64,000 nucleotides of DNA from Marsupella aquatica (Eukaryota; Marchantiophyta): contig OZ316894.1 of assembly GCA_973895155.1 (NCBI GenBank), forward strand, positions 14,694,001 to 14,758,000, given 5' to 3'. Each line of letters begins with the position of its first letter. The stretch's first letter is position 1. Positions 1 through 12,240 of this stretch are shown piece by piece. The translations under genes and the position numbers were made by a program. The notes under the pieces are model-generated. The model saw only the letters and a list, made by a program, of their open reading frames with translations. It ran no database searches and was not told the origin of the DNA.

Positions 1-143
1 TCTCCCATAGCAAGTAAGTAGTTAGTACGACCATCGTACTTCTCCACCTCAAACTTCACTCCTCCGAATCTAGCCATCTCCCTCTTCTTCCCTACTACGG
101 ATAACTCTGGTAGTAGTACAGCTTCCTCCACTGCACGTCGCAT
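1..143 (-). CDS. Ty1/copia gag, N-terminal fragment
   Basis: An open frame starts at an ATG (complement of 141-143) and runs off the left edge of the window, about 47 codons. It contains a KYDGRTNY-like motif, which matches the 'F-D-G-x-N-Y' stretch typical of plant copia Gag N-termini. The position supports this: upstream on the same strand are a leader, a Met-tRNA primer site and a short LTR in the expected order. Gag would form the particle that packages the element RNA. The rest of the polyprotein lies outside the window, so intactness cannot be judged. The call rests mainly on context; the short peptide alone would be weak evidence. Confidence 0.6.
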   Translation of the reverse strand, partial: MRRAVEEAVLLPELSVVGKKREMARFGGVKFEVEKYDGRTNYLLAMG

Positions 144-910
144 CGGTGATCGTGGTAAGTGAGGGAGCCGGGTGTGTGTATACACACACAAGACTCCTTT
201 AACCCCTTTAAAACAAAAAAATAACCCCAAAATAAAATTTGAGTTCTCACCTTAAAAAACCGCTATTTACACTAAGGAAAAGATGAGTGCCAACGGTCCA
301 AAGTTGCCAAATTTTACCGGTTAGGTTTGCAAGCTCCGTAGTGGGAAAAACTTTCCGTCGTGTCACACTCACTCCGTGTCAAGTGCCAATCCCGGGCTCA
401 AAACGACCGCCTTGCCGCGATCAAAACATTGAGTCGTAGCACTTCGCGTTTCTTCCACCGAGTCGTATGTCACGAAGAGAAACCCGGTTCAGATGTGAAC
501 AAGCTCCATAGCTTGTAAAAAAACCTGAACGCCTCCGTCACTTGTCACGTCGCACTCGGTAACAACTCGGTAGCAATCCAGCTACCGAAACGACCAGCTT
601 GCTTCAACCTTCAACTTGAGCTATAATGTGTGATCCCTCCCGCACCGCACAGCTCACATCGTTGAAAAACGCAAACTCTGGTCTCTCCCCCGAAAAGCTG
701 TCGAATATGAATAAACCCTGAATGATGCAAACTTCAATTCCTCCGCACCACTGATATCGATCAGCAAGTTCTAACCACCGTTAGAAAGTCCTCTCACTAA
801 CCTATCCTCATAGCCACACACATTCGAGTTTCATGCGACGAAACTCTAAATGTACCATCAACAATGAACGCTGGAAAAACCTGTCACAAAAAACCCCGTC
901 ACCTCCCAGG
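144..910 (-). other. Copia 5' leader (untranslated)
   Basis: This is the segment between the primer binding site and the gag start. I see no credible ORF in it. Near the gag end there is a short alternating tract (tgtgtgtatacacacaca, about 172-189). It is read as the untranslated leader of the minus-strand copia element. Confidence 0.5.
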
Positions 911-925
911 CATGCTTTGATACCA
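911..925 (-). promoter_or_regulatory. Primer binding site (initiator Met-tRNA)
   Basis: The minus strand reads TGGTATCAAAGCATG, the usual plant LTR-element primer site complementary to the 3' end of initiator Met-tRNA. It lies 2 nt inside the LTR end, the normal spacing. Confidence 0.85.
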
Positions 926-927
926 CT

Positions 928-1271
928 TGTTGAGCATAGACGATATTCGCAACGGCAAGCCCATGAACCATCCAACGCACAATAGTTGACACAGAGAGAT
1001 ATGTGGTTCACCTCCACATGAGGCTACGTCCACGGGAACACACAAGAGCTTTACTGCACTCTAGGCCGACCAGCCATACCAAGCATCCACAGCACAAGCT
1101 CTCCCTATCTCTCAACTAGCTCCGTAACAATGAGCCTAAGTTCCACCAGGGTCTGGCATCAGCCCTGGCTATATGCACACCAGCACTACCGCTAACATTA
1201 GCTAAGTCCTAACCCGAGTTAGACTAACTGTGGTTAGCTCATGAGTCACAAGACTAGAGCAATATCTAACA
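928..1271 (-). repeat. 5' LTR of Ty1/copia element
   Basis: This 344-bp segment begins TGTTGAGC and ends ATCTAACA on the plus strand, so both ends carry the TG..CA signature with a 4-bp inverted TGTT/AACA. It is followed internally by a Met-tRNA primer site. The length is normal for a copia LTR. The partner LTR and target duplication are outside the window; the outer flank begins ttttg. Confidence 0.8.
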
Positions 1272-1649
1272 TTTTGGACACGTAAATATGTATTATTAAT
1301 AATAGCGCCAAGCGCTATCAATGTTGTGGGTAAATATATATCTCATCTTGTTGTATTTTTGGGTTCATCTCCACATATTGTGTGGCATGAAAAAAGAGAT
1401 TTTTGCTAGCACTCGACGCTACTAATATCCATTGCTGAAGATGCCGTTAAACTAACGGAAACATTTTTATTCCAACGGTCATCCGCTGCCATTCTTTGGT
1501 CACTTTTCCATTGCATCAACGGTAATTAAATTGGAATTCGACTTGTCGTATGGTGGTTTCTTTGTTGAAGTTTCTTAGAAGCGGTGAAAGAAGAAACTAA
1601 AACTATCACGACACTCTCATTTTACCATTGTGGTCGATGATATTCCGCA
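1272..1649. other. Spacer with two palindrome relics
   Basis: No gene is seen. Two copies of the recurrent palindrome lie here: TAGCGCCAAGCGCTA at 1303-1317 and a variant with core CACTCGACG at 1405-1422. The second is preceded by a T-run and followed by CTACTAAT, as in the full-length MITE copies. The stretch also holds the likely promoter of the downstream transposase gene, with no clear TATA box. Confidence 0.5.
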
Positions 1650-4600
1650 ATGCAGCGTGTAATTAGAGTAAGTTGTTCGGCGACAGGTGAGGTGATTACC
1701 GTACTTGTGACCAATCGACCAGGTACTCAATGCGTTAGTGAGAATTATCTTTCCACAAGATTTGATGTCCAAAGGAAAGATATTGATAATTTAGGTACAT
1801 TTGCTGGTTGTACAGCTCATTTCCATTACAATCAAGGAGAGAAATTCTGGGAGTTGCATATTGGTGTTGATTACTCTCTATACCTCAAAGGAAAAGATGA
1901 TGTTCGTGTTAAATTACAGAAGGTAATTGCACCCAGGGAAGTCATCGATCTCACATCTGAAGGCGAGGACTCATTCCTTGGATCTCCTTTTTCGATGGAT
2001 GTTGGAAACATTAAGAGAGAAGAATCGGTTCCAGTACATCAGGGGAGCTCATCGAAGGAACGGGTTCCTCCAGTTTTTCCAGGATTGAACAAAACAATTA
2101 GTGGATCTGATACACTTCTTTTAGCTCTGCCTGTTACTGTTGTCTATAGGCGAAGCGCGTTAGATGCACTTTTGAAATCATCTGGACAAAGTGAGCTTTC
2201 TCGCTTTGTTAAATCGGAGGTTTTCACGCACGAGCAAGTGGAATTGCTTCCCAGAAGTTATAATGGCATTGTCATATTTGAGCTTCCACCTGTTGATTGT
2301 GTCGGTTCAATAGGAAAGCGTCTCCTTAACATGGACCGGTCAAAGGATTGCTATCTATGGACTAGAATTTTCCCCACTTCAACCAAGGTCTTACCTAAGA
2401 AGATGTGGGAGTTTGGCAAGGTTAGTTGTAGCGGGTCACTAGAATGTCGAAACAATTCATGCGAGTTTTATATTAGAACCAATGGTAGGAATTGTTCATC
2501 TTGGGAAGGGACCCCTAAGTTAGGAGGTCAACATTGTCCAGGAAAGTTGATTGATGCAGGAGGGATTGTTTGTCGTTATTGTCTGCAGCTCCCATTTTGT
2601 GTGGACTCTTGCCCCGCAAAAATGTTTTGCTTGATTCGGTGATAGTGCAACATATGTCACGCCTCGCAATCCACATGGGTGTACATAATCATCCATGTCG
2701 AAAGATTTGGTCTAGAAGTTCAGAGAAAATAGCGGTCGAGGAGATTCGAAAAGAGCACTTGAAGAATCCTTCTTCCGCGCCTTGTGTTGTAAAAAATGCA
2801 GTCACTGGATCTTTGAAGGATGCACTAGATGAATCTGTTCATGACATTTCAAAGATGGAAGAGACTGAGATTTGGCAGTCACTTATGCTTGTTTCCACTC
2901 CACAGAAATTCTCTGCCTTGTTTAAGAGCGTCCGAAAAGATCAGGCTGGTCATGGAGATCTTGAATATCTGGTTCGAATGCAGAAGAATGTGAGGTTTCC
3001 ATTTGTTCAAAGGTATCTTCTTCCGGGGCAAGGCTGTAAGGAAGACCGTGCTCATATTTTCAAAATGACAATCAAAGGTCATGGATCCGGAGTCGATCTA
3101 CTTTGACAGATGAAAAAAGGTGGGCCACTTGAAGGAGCATGGTGAGTTTTGATGTCATGCATCGAATGTCTAAAGAATGGAGCACTTTCAGTGCCCACGT
3201 CTATGACCACAACTATCGAGTGTTATGTACAATATTTACGTGCAAGCTGAAAGCAGAGGACACTGAATCTCTTGAGAAAGCTTGGAGATTGATGATTGAG
3301 GTCGCTTCAGAAAATGGGTTACATGATGTTCAAATTCACGAATTCATGGCTGACAATGCTCATGCGGGATGGCTTGCGGTGAGAAATGTTTTCTTTGGGG
3401 GCCATCCAAATCCAGAGAAGGAGAGATCAGACGCTTTTCATTTTTACCAATCTTTGCATCGCCATTCCATCGAAGGAGTGTTGGAAGACAAACGTGCAGA
3501 GCATCGAACCCTCTGGGATAAGCTCAGAAATGCATCAACTTTTGTTGAAGCCTATAGAATCTCCAGAGAGATTGATTTATGGTGGAGATCCGGAAATTGC
3601 GTTCCTGGAAAGCTTCGGATGCTGCAAGGATGGATCTCTTGGTGGGTTGTAAGATGGCGGCAGTGGGGAAATTTTATCAGACTTGTGAGTATGACATTGA
3701 CATGGCCTTTTCATTTTTCAATATCTCATATACTTCTAAACTAGCGCCGAGCGCTACTATTAAGACTCTATTTTGCTTAATTCTCTTATCCTTTTTGACA
3801 ACGCCCGACGCTACTTTTAATTTGTAAGTATTGATAAATAATATCATCACGTCTTCCAAAGTAATATTCGAGATTTGACCAACCCTCGCCGTCCTGCAGA
3901 GCAAAAGTGCACAAGGAGGGATGATTCCAAATTGCACAGGATCTGAGGCAGTTCATGGTATCATGAAAGCTTGGCAAGGGAAGAAAACTATAGGTTTATT
4001 TGAGGGGTGCAAAACTGACCACAATCGAGCAATCTCCCAAATTGCCGCCTATACTGTCTATCGTGATGGGTTACATAGAGGTACAGGTCCTATGGTTTTT
4101 GAACTAGCTTTCCGTTTTGCAGATCAGGCTGGGTCCCCTCGATTGTTCGAAGAGGCTTCTAATTTTCTACTAGCTAATGCGGCGGAATTTGATTTGGAGA
4201 GGAGTTCTCCATTGAACGATGATTTTGTAACCAAATCTGTCAAAAGAAAAGGTCCAGCGACAGGGAATGTCTCGGCACAAGACTCCCATCGTCATGACAC
4301 TATTCTGATAACAACACCAAATACACGGGGTTTGAAACGGAGAAATCTGAACTCTACTCAGTTTTCTCATATTCCACTTAGTACTCCTCAAACACCAATC
4401 GATTTGACTGGGAGTGAAGAAGACCCGGGTGACATGCAGGATGCACCTCCTTCTGGTCGAGGTGGAGCATCTTCAATATTACCAGAAGTCTTTTTTAACC
4501 AAAATCCAGTCGTCCCTGACACGTCGCTTTTGGAGATGGACGTTGATCCCGGTTCTTGGCATCTTCGTCGAATTTTAAGACTTGGGCCCGGCCCACAGTG

Positions 4601-5405
4601 TAACGGGACATTGTCAGGGAGATGCAATCATGATGAGTGTCAAAATCGTATTAAGAAGGTTGGATATCCTTCCAATGCTGGTGTCATCGGAGTTGTTGTC
4701 AAAGGACATCGCCTATTCAGAGGAGAACCTCATGCAGAGTTTGTGTGGTTCTGCCCCAACGGCAATTGTTGGAAGAGTCGCCCACGTCGAGGTATAGCAA
4801 ACCTGCCTCCTTATCCAGTGTCCTTGCCAATACTGAAAGGAACAAATATGTCAAACTTGGAGATAAGTTTCCTTGAAGAACAGGGTGTTGTAATCCTCTC
4901 ACGAGACCAAAGCGTGGCCTCCAGCCCTACTCCTTTTGATTTGAGAATCAATGTTGATGTTTTTCCTGAGAAGATCAATATGGCACAAATCAACATCCGT
5001 TCTTGAACTAGGAACGGGCGCCCAATGAACCCCAGATCAAATCTTACTCAGGAATATCATAGAAGGATTGAATCTGCTGCTAAGGAAACAATGACTCTCA
5101 TCACAAAATTGGACTTCTCCTCAGGGAACTCTTATGGGAAACGATTTCGCATCCAAACACACGCTCATTTGAGGACGGCAAACACTTACTGGGTGCAGAT
5201 TTGCATATTCCCATGCTGCTCTTGTGAGGATTTCTTTTGCCGGCATTCTCGAGGAAGACCTTTCATGCCTTGTAAGCATTTGTACTAGGTTTACAAAATG
5301 GTCTTTAAGCTGGATCCATTGGATTCAGTGTTACCAAGCCAACCAATTCTTATTATCGGTGAACTCCAGTACATCTTAGGAATGAAGAATACGCATGGTT
5401 TTTAG
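1650..5405 (+). pseudogene. Mutator-like (MULE) transposase, spliced, decayed
   Basis: Several frames join into one transposase-like protein. The N-terminal part (1650-2642) ends in a Cys-rich zone. A frameshift near 2640 leads to a GVHNHPCR stretch. After an in-frame stop near 3106 comes a DDE-like core: FDVMHR (first Asp), MADNAHAGW (second Asp) and, after the intron, GSEAVHG (Glu). An unusual Cys-rich region follows (about 4600-4790). A SWIM zinc finger closes the protein (CSC..., then CKHL, near 5215-5285). The Mutator family uses these parts to bind and move terminal inverted repeats. The product would be nuclear. In-frame stops at 5004 and 5286 and two frame breaks suggest it is dead. 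I found no clear terminal inverted repeats. An FHY3/FAR1-like domesticated relative is possible but less likely. Confidence 0.72.
3685..3899 (+). other. Intron in MULE transposase with two palindromes
   Basis: The donor GTGAGT follows a complete codon and the acceptor CTGCAG precedes one, so the 215-bp intron is phase 0 and joins the second and third catalytic blocks in frame. Within it lie TAGCGCCGAGCGCTA (3742-3756) and a decayed copy at 3800-3814. Confidence 0.7.
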
Positions 5406-5994
5406 GAATTCTGACCATTCTAGTAGACGTTGAACGGGTATTTAGTCAATGATGTTTTGTAACGGTAACAAACATTTGGGTAGCACTCGGCGCTAGTAAA
5501 CGTGTCTTCCGACAATTGTTGTTTTTCCCATCATATTGGACTTCATGTTGAAATTGACCTCATTGGTTTTGTAGAGAATTATGCCATGTTTTGTGGATGA
5601 TAGTACCAATTCTCCTATTTTGTTCCTGTGACGCCAATGACATGGTCCTTATTTTGTAATCTGATTAAGTAGGTTGCTGTATGCAAGGAGTAGCTATTGA
5701 TATTACATAACAATTAGCAAGATGGCAAGAATAAGGGCAATCATGGCATTAAGAGTAGGGAAATAAAAACTATGTCGCGGGTGGTCGACGACCATATCTC
5801 TTTCAATATGTCACCAAATCCGGATCTGTAAAGAGCATTGGAAAGATCTGGTCAAGGCGAGTAAAATCGATATAAAACACTCGGGAAACGGAGGTGTATT
5901 AAGAGAGATACGGCCTGATTAGTGTGACAGGTTAACTTATGGCCGGAATTAGCGGATTCGGCTTCAGTTTCGGGTTAACCCAAGCTCGACCACG
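5406..5994. other. No gene seen; one palindrome copy
   Basis: No convincing ORF is present. A palindrome variant (TAGCACTCGGCGCTA) is at 5481-5495. Around 5844-5910 there is a stretch resembling 50018-50092 (shared TCAAGGCG, GATATAAA and GAGATAC blocks), suggesting a decayed retroelement leader. Confidence 0.4.
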
Positions 5995-6315
5995 GCTTAG
6001 CTTATGTGAGCACGGCTTCAGCTTAGCTCAGGTGAGCACGGCTTCAGCTTAGCTCAGGTGAGCACGGCTTCAGCTTAGCTTAGGTCAGCACAGCTTCAGC
6101 TTAGGCTTAACCTAGGTTCGGATTAGATTGAACTCGGGTTAGCCTAAACTCGGGCTCAGGTTAGCATAGGTAAGCTCGGGTTCGGGCTCAGCTTAGGCTA
6201 GGTTAGCGGATAGCGGGTAGCGGCCTAACCCGAGACCACGGGTTAGCTCTACTCGGGTTAGATAGGATAGCTAGGTTAGCCGAACTCGGGTTAGCTATGT
6301 AACTCGGGTTAACGC
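5995..6315. repeat. Minisatellite (about 26-bp units) grading into GGTTAG-rich DNA
   Basis: About four imperfect 26-bp units built around GAGCACGGCTTCAGCTTAGC run from about 5995 to 6110. The repeat then degenerates into irregular CGGGTTAGC and AGGTTAGC motifs to about 6315. No coding potential is evident. Confidence 0.75.
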
Positions 6316-8052
6316 AGCAGTGAGTACCCCCTCTCGGTTGCGGGGGCATAACTCTCTGTGTATTTGACCAAATCGGCTATAATTGACCTCGTTGGAAAGA
6401 GGAGCTCAAGCCGCTTCCAACGCTGCTATCCACGCAGCAAATGGTTGAATACAGAAATCGGGAGAGGAGGCGTAAGCTCGCGAAAACCATGGAGGAGGGC
6501 CAAATCCGAAGTACATAGCCAATTCGAGATAGAAATAAAGCTGCGAGTTAGGGTTCAGTAGTTAGAGATAGTGGCGGCTCTGTTAGGGCTGGGATGGGGC
6601 TCCAGCAGCATAGTACCCAGCCATTTGGGCTCAGTATGAGAGTATATAGAGCAGCCCCCCGGTAGAGATGGGGGGGGGGACTTCAGTTGTGTGATCTCAC
6701 TTAGACTGAGCAGCAGGGAGGAGCTCTGTGCAAGCAAGGCTGGACTTGGACGCTGCGTGTTGGGGAGAGCTTGGTTGTGCTATTACTCAGGGAGTAATCA
6801 GCCAAGCTTCACAGCAACGGGTTGCTAGGTTTGCGAGCTGGATTGTGGCTCTTTCTAGTGAGTAGCACAACTGGGTTCTTTTCCCCCGATACAGAGCCTT
6901 GGTGATAGGTGATGTATTGGTGATTGTAAACTGTGGGGAGGATGTCAATTTGATTTGTGGTGAGCACATTAGGGAGGCTGAGACACTGATTGAGGGGCAG
7001 CAGGAGGAGCATTTACAGTTCAGTCTGGCAAGGCTACGTGATCCATGGGGAGTCCCGGCCTTTGTCTGGTGGAGAGCACTAAGGGATCTATGGCCAGAGC
7101 GGAGCTTGCAGGGCAAGCGTGAGGCCGGGCCTCATTGCAGTCTGGGGTAGATCGCCATTAGGCCTGGTACCAGCTTTGAAGTCGAGTCAACTATGTATGC
7201 GTAACTTGACGTTCTGAATTGGAGGTGTGAGATCTGTATGTGCCCCCAAGAATGAAGTGCAGTGAAGGAGGTTGAGTTCAGGATTGAGTTTGCAAGGCAA
7301 GTACGGGATTGGTTTGAGTCCAATATGCCGTCGCAATCTGGAGTGAGCCGGGCTCAGGTTCAGGATTGAGCTTGCATGGCAAGCATGGGGCTTGCGGGGC
7401 AAGCACGCTGCAATCTGGAGTAGACAGCCTTCGGGCCTATTGTTCGGATCAAGTGTTCTTAGTGAACTATTGTGCACATCGTTGAATCTAATTGAGTTTT
7501 CCTCTCAGGCCTCATTTCTCTCATGGATGTGTGTGTGTGTGAGGCAATCTGAGTGTATGATGGAACTAGCAGCGCCACTGAGAGGTGTACCGGGTGCATT
7601 GAAGCGGGCTGGGTGAGGACTGTCATAGCTCTGATTGTTGAGAGTGGAATGGCAGAGTGGTGGGGCAATGGCTTAGAAGTCCCTAAGCCGGGAATCAGTC
7701 AGGAGTCACTGGTTTATGGGTACATTCCGGCGGCGGAATAGAAACATACCTATGACAGTAAGCATATGTATAGACCTATGCGCACCGTAGCGCTAGGCCC
7801 TGTGTGTACGGGCCCGATATGAAGACCCCTTCTCACCAGAACTATCATGAGCGCAGATCTGATCCCCAACCTCGGTTCCTTGGGATTGAGCTTGGGTGAT
7901 GTGTGACGGAGTCTTGTTATGATAGTCTGGTGTTAAGGGCATAAACTGGTTTTTACCGGCATTCACAACATCCCTTCGTGATCCTCAGGTACAAGGAGAT
8001 GGTTTTGGCACCCATAGTGACGTTTTTGGTGTTAAGACCCATGTCAATCGCG
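6316..8052. other. Long non-coding stretch, probably decayed retroelement DNA
   Basis: No protein family is recognisable; open frames are short and unconserved. Repeated GCTTGC(A/G)GGGCAAGC words appear near 7100-7410, and a G-run sits at 6668. The texture suggests LTR or leader sequence of an unrecognised element, but I see no ends, primer site or target duplication. Confidence 0.3.
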
Positions 8053-8112
8053 TGACAGTTCCACTCTTTTTCCTGTTATGATCATTACTATTTCCTGTTT
8101 CCTGTCACGGAG
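8053..8112. repeat. Short relic of palindrome-MITE family ends
   Basis: The segment begins CGTGACAG and ends CTGTCACG, with TTCCTGTTTCCTGTCACG as in the ends of the full MITE copies. It abuts the truncated 5' side of a LINE-B fragment. It is too short to be a complete copy. Confidence 0.45.
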
Positions 8113-8121
8113 GTCGGGCCC

Positions 8122-8968
8122 GATTGAGGCCCTACTACCAACACATTCCAATGTGTTGGAACTATCACAACTGATAGCAAAAGCAGCTACTACTGTATTC
8201 TCTAAAAGATCATTGTCCACAAAACAAACCATGAAAGCATGGTTTGATGCAGAGTGTGTAGAAGCTAGAAGGAGGGCCATGGTACAAGCTGAAGATGTAA
8301 AGGTACTTGCATTGAGAATGTATAGTAACTTTGTGAAGCACAAGAAGAGATGCTTCATGAGGCAACATCAACAAGTGCTTTCCCAAGAACTTCAAGAGAA
8401 TCCTAAAGGCTTTTGGAAGAGATTTCAGGTGAAAAAAGAAGATACTTGCTTGGAGCAACAAACATTGGTAAGCTATGTGAAGTCTCTCTACTTCTATCCC
8501 GAAGCTACTTCCATGCCTTTGGAGATTGGGGAAGCTATTCAATTCTCAGATATAGAGGTGCAAACTCAACTATCTAGAATGCAAAAGGGCAAGGCTGCAG
8601 ATTTGCAAGGGTTCACAGTGGAGCTCCTACAATGGGGTGGATCTTCTTTGGTATCAGCACTCACTGCATGTTTGAATCAAGTGGTCCAAGGTGGCTTACC
8701 TCCAGATTGGAGTACAAGGAGATTGGTACCTACTCACAAGGGAGACTCTAAGAATGAGGTGAGCAACTATAGGACTATCATGATAGCTAGTATCTTTGCT
8801 AAAGTTTTAGGAGGACTACTAGAAGCTAGACTTAGATCTTGGGTTGAAAAACACATGAAAAGAGCATCATCACAAGCTGGTTTTAGGGCAGGTTTTAGTA
8901 CTCTAGATCACATGCTTTGCCTTAGAGTGTTAGAGGAGAGGGCTAAAAGACTCAAGCTACTTGTTCAT
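8122..8968 (+). mobile_element. LINE-B internal fragment (ORF2: linker to start of RT)
   Basis: The translated segment matches the LINE-B copy at 40.7-45.3 kb almost residue for residue, from the region after the endonuclease into reverse transcriptase (RASSQAGFRAGFSTLDHM motif). Both ends are cut abruptly. On the left it joins a MITE relic, and on the right the homology stops after the RAKRLKL motif with unrelated DNA following. Without catalytic RT or endonuclease it cannot act. No poly-repeat tail or target duplication is visible, so the fragment likely came from deletion or rearrangement and not from a simple 5'-truncated insertion. Confidence 0.85.
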
Positions 8969-9421
8969 TCACCTACCGATGTGGACTTGTCTTGCCTTGG
9001 GGGTCTGTGTAGCTTGCAAGGGGCACCTTCGTTGCAATCCTTACCCATTATCTAGAATATTGAAGGTAAGGTGAAAATTATTGGCTTCACTCTTGTGCAG
9101 AAGCGTTGACCAATTTTCCACTCAGTTTGGGAGAAGAAAACATTGAAGGATGATAAGTAAGGAGTATGGAAGGGGAAGAGTTTTTCTCCATGGTTGAGGT
9201 TTTGCTTGCTTAAGAGTTGAAGTTGTTATGATGGTGTAGGACAAGTTAGAGTAGATAGGCTAATTTGAAGCCTTGTTTTTGATAGACTTGTTGGAGGGGT
9301 TGAGATGCAATCTTATACATACTACTTGGTGTTACTTGCTAGGAGGGTTGCTCGCTCAAGGTATTACGTAGAGGCATTTAAGCACCAGAGCACTTAGACG
9401 TGGGCGCTAAGTGTCTAGGTT
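8969..9421. other. No gene seen
   Basis: About 450 bp without a credible ORF lie between the broken LINE-B fragment and a MITE end. I recognise nothing in it. Confidence 0.4.
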
Positions 9422-9515
9422 GGGGTATTTATATAAGACAGGAAACCGGAAACCAGGAAACCCAAAACAAGAACCGATGACAGGAAATAGGAAATAGGAT
9501 ACACAAAACTTCAAC
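9422..9515. repeat. One end of a palindrome-MITE copy
   Basis: The segment starts GGGGTATTTATATAAGACAGG and continues with several GGAAACC/GGAAAT repeats, as in the left ends at 25778 and 35544. The palindrome core and the other end are missing. It lies next to the 3' end of a LINE-C copy. Confidence 0.5.
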
Positions 9516-9544
9516 AAAGAATGCGGGAATTTTTTTTGGGATGA

Positions 9545-12240
9545 AGCAAGATCTTTCCTTGAAATTTTGTTTTTTGTTTATTAATGTAGCCACGAAAGAC
9601 CCCATGGCAGGGGGACACCACAAACAACACCAAAAGAACCAGAAGCAGCCGTGCCCAACATAAAGGACAACCAGTGAAGCAAAACTGTGTTTGCCAAAAA
9701 TCAGCGACAAGTGCCAGCAACAAGCCAAGCATGCCATGCGCGACTAGAATTCAGAGGCCAATACCTAGCAAGGCGAACTAACCAACTAAACAAAGCTCTC
9801 ATATGCGTGGGCCAGCAGCCAGAAACCAAGGGCCAATACTGAGCACGATAGACTAATCAGCTATAAAATTATCACAAATGTCCGTGCTACCAGTCATGAG
9901 CCAAGGCATCAATAGACTACATCCATGAGGTCCAAAGATGACCTCAGCCAGACGTGATCCAGACCTGATGGCTATTCAGCCACACAATTCGCTCTTGATT
10001 AATAAGTTCTTTGACACGCATCATTCTGGTGCGACACCTGCCCAATGGCAAGCTCACATCCACCGCAATAACATGGTCAGCTGCTTCCAATAGTATGAAT
10101 CAAAGATCAATTTCCTACAGCCATTTGCCTGAAACTCATGCACATTCCGTCCTAACCATAATGACCAGAGGATCTGGTAAAAGATGAAAAGATTAGCAAC
10201 TGTGCTGTGTTCTCTGCCAACTGTTAGATCCAGCATGGATAGTAGCCTACTCGAGTAATCAGGAAAGGTGTCGTGGAAGCACCGAGCACCTAGGGCCCAA
10301 CATTTGTGCGCATGTTCACACTGAGCAAAGAGGTGGGGGATGGTTTCAGTGACACCATGACACAGCTTGCAAAATCCATCTCCCTTGCCTATGCAAACCG
10401 CTTGGATTCCCATAAATAATCCTGAGGCCAGGACTCTCCAAACAAAAATTTTAGCCCGTGAGGATAGGTCAGACCTCCACAGTCCATTCCAGGCCGCCTT
10501 CCATTCCTCAGCTGATTTTGTTGCTCCAAGTGCGGTTCAAGCTAAGAAAATCCTCTACAGTAGGGCAAAGGATAGAGTAGGCCTGCTTGTTGGTGAGTCT
10601 AAAAGCATTCATAAGGGCCGGATGGTCCGCCCATCGCCAATAGCGGGCTCCAGTAACATAGTGCATGCTATAGCCATCAGTTTCTGAAACCTTCTCCAGA
10701 AACTCCCTGCAACAGCCACGCTCACGTGTAGTGAATCCTCTAATATGTGCCAGTTGCACAGACAAATCCCACCATGTTCTCAACTCAGCTGACCATAGAT
10801 CTTGGAGGCAGCGAATGCCCAAATGGCCACATATCATGGTTACCATTGTGAAGTCCGCATTCGGCCATGACTGAAAGCCCTGGAGGCAGCAAATTGTGTC
10901 CATTACATTCCACCTGCCAGGCATAAGATCCATGGGGGCAAAGATCAAATTAGGGCGTAATTGTATCCAAGCTTTCCATAACCCTCCAATGTATGTGAGG
11001 CCATTAAATGCTCAGGGAAAGTAGAGCAGCATTTTATCCTTGAAAGAATACTGGTTCCGCTGTTGTGACGAACCATTTTGGTACTGAGACCAGGAATGAG
11101 GAAGTCGGTTGGTGTTCCGTATTTGGTGAGCTACGAATGCTTTGAAGTTGAATCGTTTCGACTTCAAGCTTGACTCTGCGAGTCGATTGGTGTTCCGTAT
11201 TCAGTGAGTTGCGAGTGCTGAGTCAAATCATTTTGACTTTGAGCTCAACTCTGAGTGACGATTGGTGTTTCATTTCTGATGAGCTTTGGGCATGCGGAAG
11301 CTAAGAAGTTGGGAGTTGGCTGTGATTGGAATGCAAAGGACTGTTGGTTCAACTTCTGGGGACCAAGAGTGGCTTTTGAGTTCTGAACCCGCCTGGCGGT
11401 GACTCGTCGGGCGGGGATGCTGTTTCTGAGGCGTATTTGAGGCCTGGGCTTTGGCTCAGTCCAGGGGAGTCGATCATTTATGGAGATTTGGATTGAGGTT
11501 TGAGGTGCTACCGATTGCAAACCAGCAAGCCTGAGTGTTGGATTGTTGGCGATGCGAGCTGAGAGATTGCGAGTTCTGAGCTTGAGCACTTGAGGAATTG
11601 GATTTCATGGATTTTCCGACTAGATAGCCTTTGAGAGGACGATAGCTTGATGGAAGATAGATAGTAGCCTGCCGAAGGGTTAGAGATCAGACTTTCACGA
11701 GTGACACGCCCAAGGGCACCCATTGTATTGATCATGAGATTTTCAGAAATAAAGTGTTTGAGTTTGGGCCCCGAATTATGTCTATCACTTGTCTGGATCG
11801 CAGCCGGAAACAGTTCATTTTCTTGAGGTGACCCTTGCATTCAGTCCACGCAACACCGCCTGATCCACTTATAATTCAGCCAGCTGACCAGTTTCAGATT
11901 TTCTGCAAAGAGGCAGGCCCATTTTGAGTGAGGGGAGTCCAATCTCCAGTGAACCATTTTGAGAGAAGAGCATCCGAGTGGCAGCAAAAGTCTTTCAGCC
12001 CCAAGCCCCCCTCCATCCTAGGCCTAGCCATTCTAGCCCAAGAAACCAAAGGTATTCTTCTGCCTCCTCCAAAGTTGTAGCCCCACAGAAAATCCCGATA
12101 GAGTGCTATCAATTTCTTTGCCAGGCCCTCCGAGGCTTTCAGAAACATCGAATGGTAGACGACTATGGCCTGTAAGATATGTCTGATCAAGAGGACCCTC
12201 CCAGTAAATGATAACAACTTATTTGCCCAAGATGACAAGC
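9545..12240 (-). pseudogene. LINE-C ORF2, 3' half (minus strand)
   Basis: The piece at 12240-11894 carries the region after the RT catalytic core of plant L1-type LINEs: LLSFTGRVLLI, FLWG and GGLGLKD motifs. The piece at 10948-10508 continues the C-terminal domain. The piece at 10413-10054 holds a Cys/His knuckle (CKLC...PHLFAQC) of the zf-RVT kind. The 3' UTR ends near 9545 with an AATAAA-type signal. Frames are broken by stops and shifts, so no product is expected. The 5' part (endonuclease, RT core) is absent. About 500 bp near 11050-11880 look longer than the family needs and contain a 75-bp repeat, so a later insertion is possible. A short relative of its 3' end lies at 38.8-39.2 kb. Confidence 0.75.
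11100..11290. repeat. Three imperfect units of about 75 bp
   Basis: The phrase GATTGGTGTTCCGTATT recurs at about 11107, 11182 and (diverged) 11259, each followed by GAGCT/GAGTTGCGA-like text. The units lie inside the LINE-C copy in a region not accounted for by its ORF2. Confidence 0.55.

Noticed and set aside
1405-5495. The palindromes at 1405 and 5481 as terminal inverted repeats of the MULE
   Set aside because: The flanking bases do not extend the match and there is no 9-bp duplication; the same motif occurs in unrelated places.
7187-7668. Several overlapping ORFs of 60-96 codons on both strands
   Set aside because: No motif, no conservation inside the window and unlikely composition; ordinary open stretches in GC-balanced DNA.
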